From: a virus
Strand: one strand, 5' to 3'
Length of the DNA: 23,391 nucleotides
Virus record (IMG/VR): IMGVR_UViG_3300028393_000344
Coordinates: 1 to 23,391 of that record
How positions within the stretch are numbered: position 1 is the first letter of the stretch; each line of letters opens with the position of its first letter. Of this stretch, positions 7,830-14,960 are shown piece by piece. The notes beneath the pieces are model-generated. The model ran no database searches. It saw only the letters and a program-made list of their open reading frames with translations, and had not been told where the DNA came from. The position numbers were made by a program, and so were the translations under genes.

Positions 7830-9361
7830 TGTTTGCTGCGCCTAATTTTTTCCTTACCAAAATTGCGGGTGGTTTTCTAATCATCCAGCAGTTCACTGCG
7901 TCTGGAACGTGGGTAGCGCCTACGGGGGTGACGAAGGTTGATTACCTTGTTGTTGCGGGGGGTTCTGCTGGCGGTTATAACGGCGGCGGTGGCGGCGCTG
8001 GTGGATTTAGAACCGCAACAGCTTTTTCCGTTACCGCGGGAAATTCATATACAGTAACAGTAGGCGCAGGAGGCACCGGAAGCACAACCAGAACAATCAC
8101 TGGCGGTGCGGGTTCAAATTCAGTGTTTTCGACCATTACCGCAAACGGTGGCGGCGGCGGCGCTGCCGATCTTCTCACTGGCGGCGCGGGGGCAAGTGGC
8201 GGTTCTGGTGGCGGCGGTGCTAATTCAACCGGAACAGGCGGCGCAGGTAATACACCATCAACAAGCCCATCGCAGGGAAATAACGGCGGCGCAGCGGCGG
8301 CAGGAACATCGCAAACCGGTGGCGGCGGCGGCGCTAGTGCGGTTGGCGGCACTGCAACATCATCTGTTGGCGGTGCTGGCGGCAACGGAACGGCAAGCAG
8401 CATTAGCGGATCATCAGTTACTTATGCTGGCGGTGGTGGTGGTTATGTTGACAACACCGGCAGCGGCGGCGTTGCGGGTTCTGGCGGTGGTGGCACAGGC
8501 GGCAAGGGCAATACCACAGATGGAACTGTCGGCACCGTAAATACGGGCGGCGGTGGTGGTGGCAGTGGTTTTACGGGCGGTAAGAACGGCGGTTCAGGCA
8601 TCGTAATCCTGTCCTTCACCGCGCCTAGCAAAATTGCCGTATTCAATATGTCCGGTATCTGGACTGCTCCGGCTGGCGTGACAAGCGTGAATTATCTTGT
8701 TGTGGCGGGTGGCGGTGGTGGCGGTGGTAGTTTTGGTGGGGTCGGAGGTGGTGGTGCGGGTGGATTCCGTACTGCGACGGGTCTTGCGGTAACGCCGGGT
8801 TCCGACTACACAGTAACGATTGGCGCGGGTGGTAGCGGCGGCGTGAGTGCGGTCGGAACTGTTGGTTCATCCTCTGTTTTTTCAAGCATTACTTCTGCCG
8901 GTGGCGGCTACGGCGGCGCTTACGTTGGGTCGGCGCTTAATGGCGGTGCTGGCGGTAGCGGCGGTGGTGGCGGTAGCGTCGGCGCAACAAATGCGACCGG
9001 AGGTGCAGCTAGCCCGTCCGGGCAAGGAAATGCCGGTGGTAACGGATTTGGCACAGCCATCGTATCAGCCGGTGGCGGCGGTGGTGGCGCAACTCAAGCA
9101 GGAAACGTGGGTGGAAATGGAATAGGCGGAAATGGCACAGCGTCGTCATTAAGTGGCTCCTCGGTTACGTATGCTGGCGGTGGCGGTGGCGTTAGTGATA
9201 ATCCTGTAACTGGCTACGCTGGAGGTTCTGGCGGTGGTGGTGCGGGTAACGGTGCTGGCACTGGAACTGCTGGAACTACTAATACTGGCGGTGGCGGTGG
9301 CGGCGGCAGGTCAACCACGGGCGGCGCTGGCGGTTCAGGCATAGTAATCATCACATGGTAA
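7829..9361 (+). CDS. Glycine-rich receptor-binding adhesin, internally duplicated
   Basis: A 510-residue protein dominated by GGGGG and GGAGG runs. Two homologous units are visible. Unit 1 (21-263) starts FTASGTWVAPTGVTKVDYLV and ends GGSGIVILSF. Unit 2 (270-510) starts FNMSGIWTAPAGVTSVNYLV and ends GGSGIVIITW. Both carry GGFRTAT, SGSSVTYAGGGGG and NTGGGGGG at matching offsets of about 250 residues. Phage adhesins with polyglycine lattices, such as gp38 of T4-like phage S16, bind host outer-membrane proteins; by analogy this one sits at the tip of the tail apparatus. The ATG overlaps the previous stop (TAATG). A structural role on the virion is likely; the receptor is unknown. Confidence 0.85.
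   Translation: MFAAPNFFLTKIAGGFLIIQQFTASGTWVAPTGVTKVDYLVVAGGSAGGYNGGGGGAGGFRTATAFSVTAGNSYTVTVGAGGTGSTTRTITGGAGSNSVFSTITANGGGGGAADLLTGGAGASGGSGGGGANSTGTGGAGNTPSTSPSQGNNGGAAAAGTSQTGGGGGASAVGGTATSSVGGAGGNGTASSISGSSVTYAGGGGGYVDNTGSGGVAGSGGGGTGGKGNTTDGTVGTVNTGGGGGGSGFTGGKNGGSGIVILSFTAPSKIAVFNMSGIWTAPAGVTSVNYLVVAGGGGGGGSFGGVGGGGAGGFRTATGLAVTPGSDYTVTIGAGGSGGVSAVGTVGSSSVFSSITSAGGGYGGAYVGSALNGGAGGSGGGGGSVGATNATGGAASPSGQGNAGGNGFGTAIVSAGGGGGGATQAGNVGGNGIGGNGTASSLSGSSVTYAGGGGGVSDNPVTGYAGGSGGGGAGNGAGTGTAGTTNTGGGGGGGRSTTGGAGGSGIVIITW
7889..9358 (+). repeat. Two tandem glycine-rich units within the adhesin gene
   Basis: Unit 1 (about 7889-8617) and unit 2 (about 8636-9358) code for homologous glycine-rich domains with matching start and end motifs and the same internal landmark order. 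GGC/GGT-rich runs are dense throughout both, making the region prone to recombination between units. Confidence 0.8.
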
Positions 9362-9585
9362 AAATATATCAACTCTACGGCATTGATACTGCAATGCAAC
9401 TGCTGCGGCCTAATGCGCGTTGGGAGATCAGCAACAACGTGATTACTAGGTGGGAAGATTACAGAGAAAAGCCGACTTGGGAAGAAATACAGGAAACAAT
9501 GGATAAGATAAAAGCGTTTGAGGATTCCATACCTACCGTTTGGTCACCGGCACAGATTAAAGAATACACAGGACAGGAAAAATAA
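9355..9585 (+). CDS. XkdW-like small tail-associated protein
   Basis: A 76-residue protein, with MQLLRPNARWEISNNVITRW then KPTWEEIQETMDKIKAFEDS. The 'LLRPNA-W ... W-D ... PTWEEI' layout resembles small proteins such as XkdW that accompany phage tail adhesins, possibly as assembly chaperones. That role is inferred. It overlaps the adhesin gene by seven bases and is followed by a coupled gene (TAATG), which ties it to adhesin production. No membrane segment or secretion signal is visible. Confidence 0.75.
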   Translation: MVKIYQLYGIDTAMQLLRPNARWEISNNVITRWEDYREKPTWEEIQETMDKIKAFEDSIPTVWSPAQIKEYTGQEK

Positions 9586-9941
9586 TGGCGCACTTTGCTA
9601 AAGTAGAAAACGGCGTGGTCACTCAAGTGATCGTGGTCGGCAATGCGGATACCGCAAACGCAGAAGGCGTTGAGCTTGAGCATATAGGCGCTGCGTTCTG
9701 TGAGCGTTTGCTGGGCGGTGACTGGAAGCAGACTAGCTACAACGGCAACATCCGCAAGAACTACGCGGGTATCGGCTACACCTTTGATGAAGCACGGGAC
9801 GCTTTCATTGCGCCAACTCCGTATCCGTCGTGGTCGTTGAACGAGCAAACTTGCCGATGGGAATCTCCCACCCCGATGCCTACTGATGGCAAAATGTATG
9901 CGTGGGATGAAGCCACACTGAATTGGATTGAACGTAAATAA
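9585..9941 (+). CDS. Conserved phage protein found beside tail fibres
   Basis: A 118-residue protein beginning MAHFAKVENGVVTQVIVVGN, with WKQTSYNGNIRKNYAGIGYT in the middle, then APTPYPSWSLNEQTCRWESP and DGKMYAWDEATLNW at the end. I recognise this as a family common in aquatic phages, especially cyanophages, where it lies among structural genes. Aromatic-rich PYPSW and W-E-x-P motifs suggest a small compact domain. The function is unknown; a virion or assembly-helper role is suggested by position. The start overlaps the previous stop and has AGGA upstream. Confidence 0.8.
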   Translation: MAHFAKVENGVVTQVIVVGNADTANAEGVELEHIGAAFCERLLGGDWKQTSYNGNIRKNYAGIGYTFDEARDAFIAPTPYPSWSLNEQTCRWESPTPMPTDGKMYAWDEATLNWIERK

Positions 9942-9951
9942 CCAAACCTTA

Positions 9952-9983
9952 CCGGTGAGGTTCACCGGGGATTCCAAGGAATC
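9952..9983 (+). promoter_or_regulatory. Two adjacent inverted repeats over the scaffold ribosome-binding site
   Basis: CCGGTGA (9952-9958) pairs perfectly with TCACCGG (9962-9968) across a 3-base loop. Immediately after, GATTCC (9970-9975) mirrors GGAATC (9978-9983). The second repeat contains the AGGA (9977-9980) that serves the scaffold ATG at 9989. Folding would therefore hide the ribosome-binding site. P22 scaffolding protein is known to regulate its own synthesis after transcription, so a translational operator is a reasonable inference. A protein-binding DNA site or a weak RNA processing site are alternatives. Confidence 0.5.
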
Positions 9984-9988
9984 GAGCC

Positions 9989-10771
9989 ATGTCTGACGAA
10001 GTAATAGCGGAAGTGCCCGCGCCGGAACAGGACGCAACGGCTGCGCCTGAACCCGTAGTAAATGCGCCGGAAGCAGTAGAAGCACCCGAAGGTGAGCCGA
10101 AAGAAACTCCAAAGGTATTTACCCAGGAGGATTTGGACGCGGCCATCGGTAAGCGGCTTGCACGAGAACAGCGCAAGTGGGAACGCGAACAGAAACAGGC
10201 CGAAGCACCAAAGCCAGTTCCTGTAGAGCAAGTGCGGCCGGATCAGTTTGCTACGATTGACGAATACGTCGAAGCATTGACGGTTTCTAAGGCGCAACAG
10301 ATTGTTCAGCAGCAGCAGTTTGCACAGCAGCAGCAAGAATTGCTTGGCAGCTATCACGACAAGGAAGAAGCGGCGCGGGATAAATACGAGGACTTTGAAC
10401 AGGTCGCGTATAACCCCAAGCTACCGATCACCGACGTGATGGCGCAAACGATTCAAGCATCGGACAACGGGCCGGATATTGCATACTATCTAGGCACCAA
10501 TCCGAAAGAAGCTGACCGCATTGCCCGACTAGCACCGTTTTTGCAAGCAAAAGAAATAGGACGTTTGGAAGCAAAAGTTGCTTCTGAGCCGGTAACTAAA
10601 CAAACCTCGAAGGCATCTGCGCCGATTTCACCTGTCACACCCAGAAATGGGGGACCAACCAATTTTGATACTACTGACCCACGCTCAATAAAAACTATGA
10701 GCACAAGCCAGTGGATTGACGCTGAACGGTTACGTCAGATGAAAAAGCAGGAGTCTAAGGGCCACCGTTAA
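9989..10771 (+). CDS. Scaffolding protein
   Basis: A 260-residue, highly charged, mostly helical protein directly upstream of the coat gene, where P22 gene 8 (scaffold) lies. The first ~42 residues are Glu/Pro/Ala-rich. FTQEDLDAAIGKRLAREQRK (44-63) opens a charged helix typical of phage scaffolds. A Gln-rich coiled-coil stretch spans ~102-118. The C-terminus is a short basic helix (AERLRQMKKQESKGHR), as in P22 scaffold, whose basic C-terminal end binds coat. No enzymatic motif is seen. It would direct prohead assembly and then exit. Possible translational control is suggested by the inverted repeats just upstream. Length is a little below P22 gp8 (303). Confidence 0.88.
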   Translation: MSDEVIAEVPAPEQDATAAPEPVVNAPEAVEAPEGEPKETPKVFTQEDLDAAIGKRLAREQRKWEREQKQAEAPKPVPVEQVRPDQFATIDEYVEALTVSKAQQIVQQQQFAQQQQELLGSYHDKEEAARDKYEDFEQVAYNPKLPITDVMAQTIQASDNGPDIAYYLGTNPKEADRIARLAPFLQAKEIGRLEAKVASEPVTKQTSKASAPISPVTPRNGGPTNFDTTDPRSIKTMSTSQWIDAERLRQMKKQESKGHR

Positions 10772-10792
10772 TACTTTTTAGGAGTTTCATTC

Positions 10793-12001
10793 ATGGCTAA
10801 CAGCCTGCTTACCATTGATATGATTACGAGGAAATCTCTGGAAATTCTGGAGAACAACCTGGTAATTTCCCGCAACTGCAACAAAGAATACGACGACAGC
10901 TTTGCCGTTGAAGGCGCCAAGATCGGTTCGACCCTGCGGATTCGTCTGCCGGACCGCGCGCTGGTGACGGACGGCGCCGCCCTGCAAGTTCAGGACGACA
11001 ACGAGCAATACACCACGCTGACGGTTTCCAGCCAGAAGCATATCGGCATTAACTTTACCTCTGCCGAACTGACGATGCAATTGGACGATTTTGCGGAACG
11101 TGTCTTGAAACCGCGTATCAGCCAATTGGCGGCTAGTGTGGACGCTGACGTTGCTAGCGCCTACAAGTCGATTTACTCGGCTGTTGGCACTCCGGGCACG
11201 ACGCCGGCTACTTCGCTAGTCCTGTTGCAAGCGCAACAGAAACTGAGCGAATTTGCCACACCTATGTCGCCGCGTTACGCGACCGTTAACCCGGCGGCTA
11301 ACGCTGCGCTGGTCAACGGCATGACCGGTTTCTTCAACCCGACGGGCACGATTTCCCGCCAGTTCAAGACCGGCATGATGGGTGAGGGTGTTCTCGGCTA
11401 CGACGAAATCAATATGTCGCAGTCGATTGTCAACCACACCGTCGGTAGCCTTCCGGTTGCGCCTATCTGCGCGTCCACCGTGCCTGCAACTCAAGGTGCG
11501 GCTACGCTGGATATTACGTACACCAGCGGCACCAAGACCATCAAACAAGGCGATATCTTTACCATCGCTGCCGTTTATGCGGTCAACCCGCAAACCCGTC
11601 TTAGCACGGGTAGCCTGCAACAGTTTGTCGTGACTGCCGATCAGACCCTGACCAGCACCTCGGCTACTATTGCGTTCTCGCCGCCGATGTACACCGCGAC
11701 TAACGCGTTGGCTACGGTTGACGCGTTCCCGGCTGCGTCGGCTGCGCTGACGTTCTTGGGCACCGCGTCCACCGTGTACCCGCAAAACTTGGTGTATCAC
11801 AAGAACGCGATCACGCTGGCTACAGCTGACCTCTTGCTCCCGCAAGGTGTCGATATGGCCTCACGCCAGGTGCATAACGGTATTTCGATGCGTATCGTGC
11901 GTCAGTACGATATCAACAACGACCGTATGCCTTGCCGTGTTGACGTGCTGTATGGCTTTTCAGTTATTCGCCCGGCGATGGCCTGCCGTATCTGGGGTTG
12001 A
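10793..12001 (+). CDS. Major capsid (coat) protein, P22 gp5-like
   Basis: Forms the icosahedral shell. It has 402 residues (P22 coat: 430). The N-terminal pattern MANSLLTIDMITRKSLEILE, then EYDDSFAVEGAKIGSTLRIR, fits the P22 coat family, followed by the E-loop/A-domain-like region with NFTSAELTMQLDDFAERVLK. There is a strong ribosome-binding site (AGGAG, eight bases before the ATG). Codon choice is notably GC-rich and regular (CGT, GGC, GCG, ACC), in keeping with very high expression. A strong terminator follows the stop. Together with the scaffold it forms the central head-assembly unit. Confidence 0.93.
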   Translation: MANSLLTIDMITRKSLEILENNLVISRNCNKEYDDSFAVEGAKIGSTLRIRLPDRALVTDGAALQVQDDNEQYTTLTVSSQKHIGINFTSAELTMQLDDFAERVLKPRISQLAASVDADVASAYKSIYSAVGTPGTTPATSLVLLQAQQKLSEFATPMSPRYATVNPAANAALVNGMTGFFNPTGTISRQFKTGMMGEGVLGYDEINMSQSIVNHTVGSLPVAPICASTVPATQGAATLDITYTSGTKTIKQGDIFTIAAVYAVNPQTRLSTGSLQQFVVTADQTLTSTSATIAFSPPMYTATNALATVDAFPAASAALTFLGTASTVYPQNLVYHKNAITLATADLLLPQGVDMASRQVHNGISMRIVRQYDINNDRMPCRVDVLYGFSVIRPAMACRIWG

Positions 12002-12008
12002 TAAAACT

Positions 12009-12042
12009 GCCCCCGCCTGGTGCGGGGGCATCTTAATTTTTA
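12009..12042 (+). terminator. Rho-independent terminator after the coat gene
   Basis: A perfect 8-base stem, GCCCCCGC (12009-12016) and GCGGGGGC (12022-12029), with a 5-base loop, followed within a few bases by a T-rich tract (TCTTAATTTTT). The stem is almost entirely G/C and starts seven bases after the coat stop codon, so it is likely to end or attenuate the scaffold-coat transcript. Confidence 0.88.
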
Positions 12043-12054
12043 GGAGAAACAATC

Positions 12055-12477
12055 ATGGCACTTCCTTCAGTTGGTGGCGGCTATCAATACACCGATGGCA
12101 ATCTTAACGAGCAGGTAATGGAAACCCAAGCGGCGCCCCAAACGGCGACTGCAACCGCAACGTTGACTGTTGCTCAACTCACCAATGGCCTTTTGGTATG
12201 CGATCCGACCGCTACCGCAGCGTCCTACACGATGCCTACTGCGGCGGCAATTGACGCCGTAATGACCAACCTTAAAACCAATAGCTGTTTTCTGTTGAAC
12301 GTGGTTAATCTTGGCACTTCGTCTGGTGTTCTTACCTTTGTAGTTGGCACTGGCATCACTTCGGTGGGTAACCTTTTGGTTGCTATTACCGGCAGTGCGG
12401 CTGGCGTTGGTGGCGCGGCACAGTTCCTGTTCCGCAAAACCGGCACGGCAGCGTATTCCGTTTACCGGGTAGCTTAA
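12055..12477 (+). CDS. Candidate capsid decoration or virion surface protein
   Basis: A 140-residue, Ala/Thr/Val-rich, beta-type protein immediately after the coat gene, where head decoration proteins are often encoded. ATATLTVAQLTNGLLVCDPT, then AASYTMPTAAAIDAV and FLLNVVNLG, suggest a compact beta domain also seen in fibre proteins of this phage. It has its own strong ribosome-binding site (TAGGAG) and is flanked by terminators on both sides, a setting that suggests separately tuned, abundant expression. There is no signal peptide. A decoration role is inferred; it may instead be a tail component. Confidence 0.72.
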   Translation: MALPSVGGGYQYTDGNLNEQVMETQAAPQTATATATLTVAQLTNGLLVCDPTATAASYTMPTAAAIDAVMTNLKTNSCFLLNVVNLGTSSGVLTFVVGTGITSVGNLLVAITGSAAGVGGAAQFLFRKTGTAAYSVYRVA

Positions 12478-12484
12478 GTAACAA

Positions 12485-12518
12485 CACCTCGCGGTGTAAT
12501 AGCCGCGAGGTGGTTTTT
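12485..12518 (+). terminator. Rho-independent terminator after the decoration-like gene
   Basis: A perfect 10-base stem, CACCTCGCGG (12485-12494) with CCGCGAGGTG (12503-12512), an 8-base loop, and a TTTTT tract (12514-12518). It begins eight bases after the stop of the upstream gene and lies directly before the ribosome-binding site of the next gene. The left arm also contains the smaller palindrome ACACC...GGTGT, allowing an alternative fold. Confidence 0.9.
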
Positions 12519-12528
12519 AGGGGATATT

Positions 12529-12717
12529 ATGGTCATCTACATGCGGCACCCTATTCACGGTAGCAAGGTCGCTATTGCCGAAGCCGAAGCGGCACACGAT
12601 GAAACGAACGGTTGGGAACGCTACGAAGTTGGCGCGTTGCTACGCCCTTCGCTGCCCGAATCGGTAAACGAATTGGCAAAACCTCGCGGGCGCCCGCGTA
12701 AGGAGCTTGCGGCATGA
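12529..12717 (+). CDS. AT-hook mini-protein (62 aa)
   Basis: A small protein with an N-terminal conserved phage motif (YMRHPIHGSKVAIAEAEAAH, then NGWERYE) and, at residues 51-58, KPRGRPRK, an AT-hook with the GRP core flanked by basic residues. AT-hooks bind the minor groove of A/T-rich DNA, so this gene product may contact packaged or host DNA; that is inference from one short motif. AGGGG lies five bases before the ATG. The end overlaps the next start (ATGA), coupling it to the gp4-like tail gene. It follows a strong terminator, so it needs read-through or a promoter I cannot identify. Confidence 0.8.
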   Translation: MVIYMRHPIHGSKVAIAEAEAAHDETNGWERYEVGALLRPSLPESVNELAKPRGRPRKELAA

Positions 12718-13427
12718 CGACCACGGCTGGCGATCAGATCAATGGCGCGTTGCGGCTAATCGGTCAATTGGCCGAAGGCGAAACGCCATCTGCGGCGACT
12801 TCGCAAGACGCTTTGACCGCAATGAACCAGATGTTGGATAGCTGGTCGTCTGAACGTCTGTCTGTATTCTCAACGCAAGACCAAGTGTTTACGTGGACGC
12901 AGGGTCTTATATCACGGACTCTTGGGCCCACTGGCGATTTTGTGGGCAACCGCCCAGTGCAAGTAGACGATTCAACTTACTTCCGCGATCCGGCTAACAA
13001 CATTAGTTTTGGCATCAAGATTATCAATCAGCAGCAGTATGACGGTATTGCAGTTAAGACCGTCACCTCGACATATCCGCAAGTATTGTGGATCAACATG
13101 GATATGCCGAACATCAATATGTATATCTACCCGGTGCCGACTAAGGCGTTGGAGTGGCACTTCATTAGCGTCACCGAATTGGTTGAGCCGGCTACGCTGA
13201 TAACGGACTTAGTGATTCCGCCAGGCTATCTGCGGGCGTTTCGGTTTAACCTAGCCTGCGAGATTGCTGCCGAGTTTGGCGTTGAGCCACCGCCCCAAGT
13301 GCAACGGATTGCGATGAGTAGCAAGCGCAATATCAAGCGGATCAATAACCCCGACGATGTGATGAGCCTGCCGTATAGTATTGTAGCAACACGGCAAAGG
13401 TTTAACATTTTTGCTGGCAATTACTAA
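12714..13427 (+). CDS. Tail accessory factor, P22 gp4-like
   Basis: In P22, gp4 adds to the portal ring after packaging and starts tail assembly. This 237-residue protein has the conserved N-terminal layout INGALRLIGQLAEGETPSAA, then DALTAMNQMLDSWSSERL, followed by a YIYPVP beta segment and LVIPPGYLRAFRFNLACEIA near the C-terminus. It is longer than P22 gp4 (166 residues). P22 gp4 also has peptidoglycan-hydrolysing activity, which cannot be confirmed here from motifs. Its position directly before the gp10-like gene reproduces the P22 order 4-10. The start overlaps the AT-hook gene by four bases. Confidence 0.88.
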   Translation: MTTTAGDQINGALRLIGQLAEGETPSAATSQDALTAMNQMLDSWSSERLSVFSTQDQVFTWTQGLISRTLGPTGDFVGNRPVQVDDSTYFRDPANNISFGIKIINQQQYDGIAVKTVTSTYPQVLWINMDMPNINMYIYPVPTKALEWHFISVTELVEPATLITDLVIPPGYLRAFRFNLACEIAAEFGVEPPPQVQRIAMSSKRNIKRINNPDDVMSLPYSIVATRQRFNIFAGNY

Positions 13428-14960
13428 GTGAAATCGCCCATCTTAGGTGGTAGCTACGTAGCCCGGTCGGTCAACGCTGCCGCTAACCGCATGGTCAACT
13501 TGTTTCCTGAAGCGGTGCCGGATGGCAGCGGCGGGAAAGAGGCGGGCTTTCTGCTGCGGTGCCCAGGCTTGCGTCTAATCACAACCGTCGGCGCCGGTCC
13601 TATTCGCGGGCTGTGGGTGACCAACGGTGTTGCCTACGTGGTGTCCGACGATAAGTTCTACAGCGTGACTACCAATTGGGTTATCACCCTGCTCGGCACC
13701 GTAACCGGCAGCGGGCCGGTTAGCATGGCCGACAACGGCACGCAAATATTCATTGCCTGCAATCCGCTGAGTTACATCTACAACACCTCCACGGCGGTGT
13801 TTGCCCAAATTACGGACGTTGACTTCCCCGGCGCCGGCTCGGTCAGCTACCTTGACGGTTACTTCGTGTTCAACGAACCAAACACGCAAAAGTTTTGGGT
13901 AACCAGCCTTTTAGACGGCACCGCTGTTGACCCGTTAGATTTTGCCAGCGCGGAAGGCTACCCCGACAACGTGGTGGCCTTGATCGTAGACCACCGCGAA
14001 ATATTCCTATTTGGCAGCACCAGCGTTGAAGTTTGGTATGACGCCGGCACGCCGGACTTTCCGATGGCGCGGATTCAAGGCGCGTTTATGGAAGTCGGTT
14101 GCGAGGCTGCGTATTCGGTAGCCAAGCTGGACAACAGCGTGTTCTGGCTAGGGTCGGATGCCCGAGGTCGCGGGATCATTTACCGCGCCAACGGTTACAC
14201 ACCAGCGCGGATATCCACCAACGCGGTTGAATACGCCATCCAAAGCTACGGCAATATCACCGACGCAATCGGCTACACATACCAGCAAGACGGGCACCCG
14301 TTTTACGTGCTGATATTCCCGTCTGCCGAGGCTACGTGGGTCTACGACGTGTCCACCCAACTATGGCACGAACGCGCCGCGTTTGAAAATGGGCAATTTG
14401 CCCGGCACCGCAGCAACTGCCAAATGTCGTTCAATGACGAGATTGTGGTAGGTGATTACGAGGACGGGCGTCTATACGCCTTTGACCTTGACGTTTACGC
14501 TGACGATACCCAAACGCAAAAATGGTTGCGGTCGTGGCGCGCGCTGCCCGCAGGCCAAAATAACCTTAAGCGCAGCGCGCACCACAGCTTGCAGCTTGAC
14601 GCTGAAACGGGTGTTGGGCTGGCTCAAACCCCCGGCATTGAAACTAAAAATATAACCACCGAAACTGGGCTATACCTCATAACTGAATCTGACGACTATT
14701 TAGTCACCAATGGGTTTCTTGCAACCGCCGGTTACGACCCGCAGGTCATGCTGCGCTGGTCTGACGACGCGGGGCATACGTGGTCGAACGAGCATTGGAA
14801 CTCAATGGGCCGCATTGGTGTTTACGGCTTTCGCACCATCTGGCGCCGGCTCGGCATGACCGAGAAGATTCGGGATCGGGTGTATGAAGTGTCCGGCACC
14901 GATCCGGTCAAGATTGCCATTGTAGGTGCTGAACTGTTCGTCACACCAACGAGCAGCTAA
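13428..14960 (+). CDS. Packaged DNA stabilisation protein, P22 gp10-like
   Basis: gp10 forms the hub below the gp4 ring and keeps DNA inside. This 510-residue protein (P22 gp10: 472) opens SPILGGSYVARSVNAAANRM, then LFPEAVPDGSGGKEAGFLLR and CPGLRL, the conserved N-terminal signature of this family. Repeating Tyr/Val/Asp-rich segments along the length are compatible with a beta-propeller-like hub. GTG at 13428 directly abuts the preceding TAA, with no overlap. The position after the gp4-like gene supports the call. Confidence 0.9.
   Translation: MKSPILGGSYVARSVNAAANRMVNLFPEAVPDGSGGKEAGFLLRCPGLRLITTVGAGPIRGLWVTNGVAYVVSDDKFYSVTTNWVITLLGTVTGSGPVSMADNGTQIFIACNPLSYIYNTSTAVFAQITDVDFPGAGSVSYLDGYFVFNEPNTQKFWVTSLLDGTAVDPLDFASAEGYPDNVVALIVDHREIFLFGSTSVEVWYDAGTPDFPMARIQGAFMEVGCEAAYSVAKLDNSVFWLGSDARGRGIIYRANGYTPARISTNAVEYAIQSYGNITDAIGYTYQQDGHPFYVLIFPSAEATWVYDVSTQLWHERAAFENGQFARHRSNCQMSFNDEIVVGDYEDGRLYAFDLDVYADDTQTQKWLRSWRALPAGQNNLKRSAHHSLQLDAETGVGLAQTPGIETKNITTETGLYLITESDDYLVTNGFLATAGYDPQVMLRWSDDAGHTWSNEHWNSMGRIGVYGFRTIWRRLGMTEKIRDRVYEVSGTDPVKIAIVGAELFVTPTSS

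Noticed and set aside
7975-8646. Proline-rich reading frames on the - strand of the adhesin gene
   Set aside because: They are the complement of glycine codon runs (GGC/GGT to GCC/ACC and CCN frames) and carry no independent coding signal.
7889-9358. Regular short repeats that could suggest a CRISPR-like or minisatellite array
   Set aside because: The repeats are glycine codons in an open frame with no constant repeat-spacer length; they are explained by protein sequence.
5667-9941. Possible diversity-generating retroelement acting on the adhesin or fibre
   Set aside because: No reverse transcriptase and no template/variable repeat pair were seen in the window.
11216-11845. 209-residue - strand frame in the coat gene
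   Set aside because: It is antisense to the well-supported coat protein, with Arg/Gly-rich composition expected from its complement.
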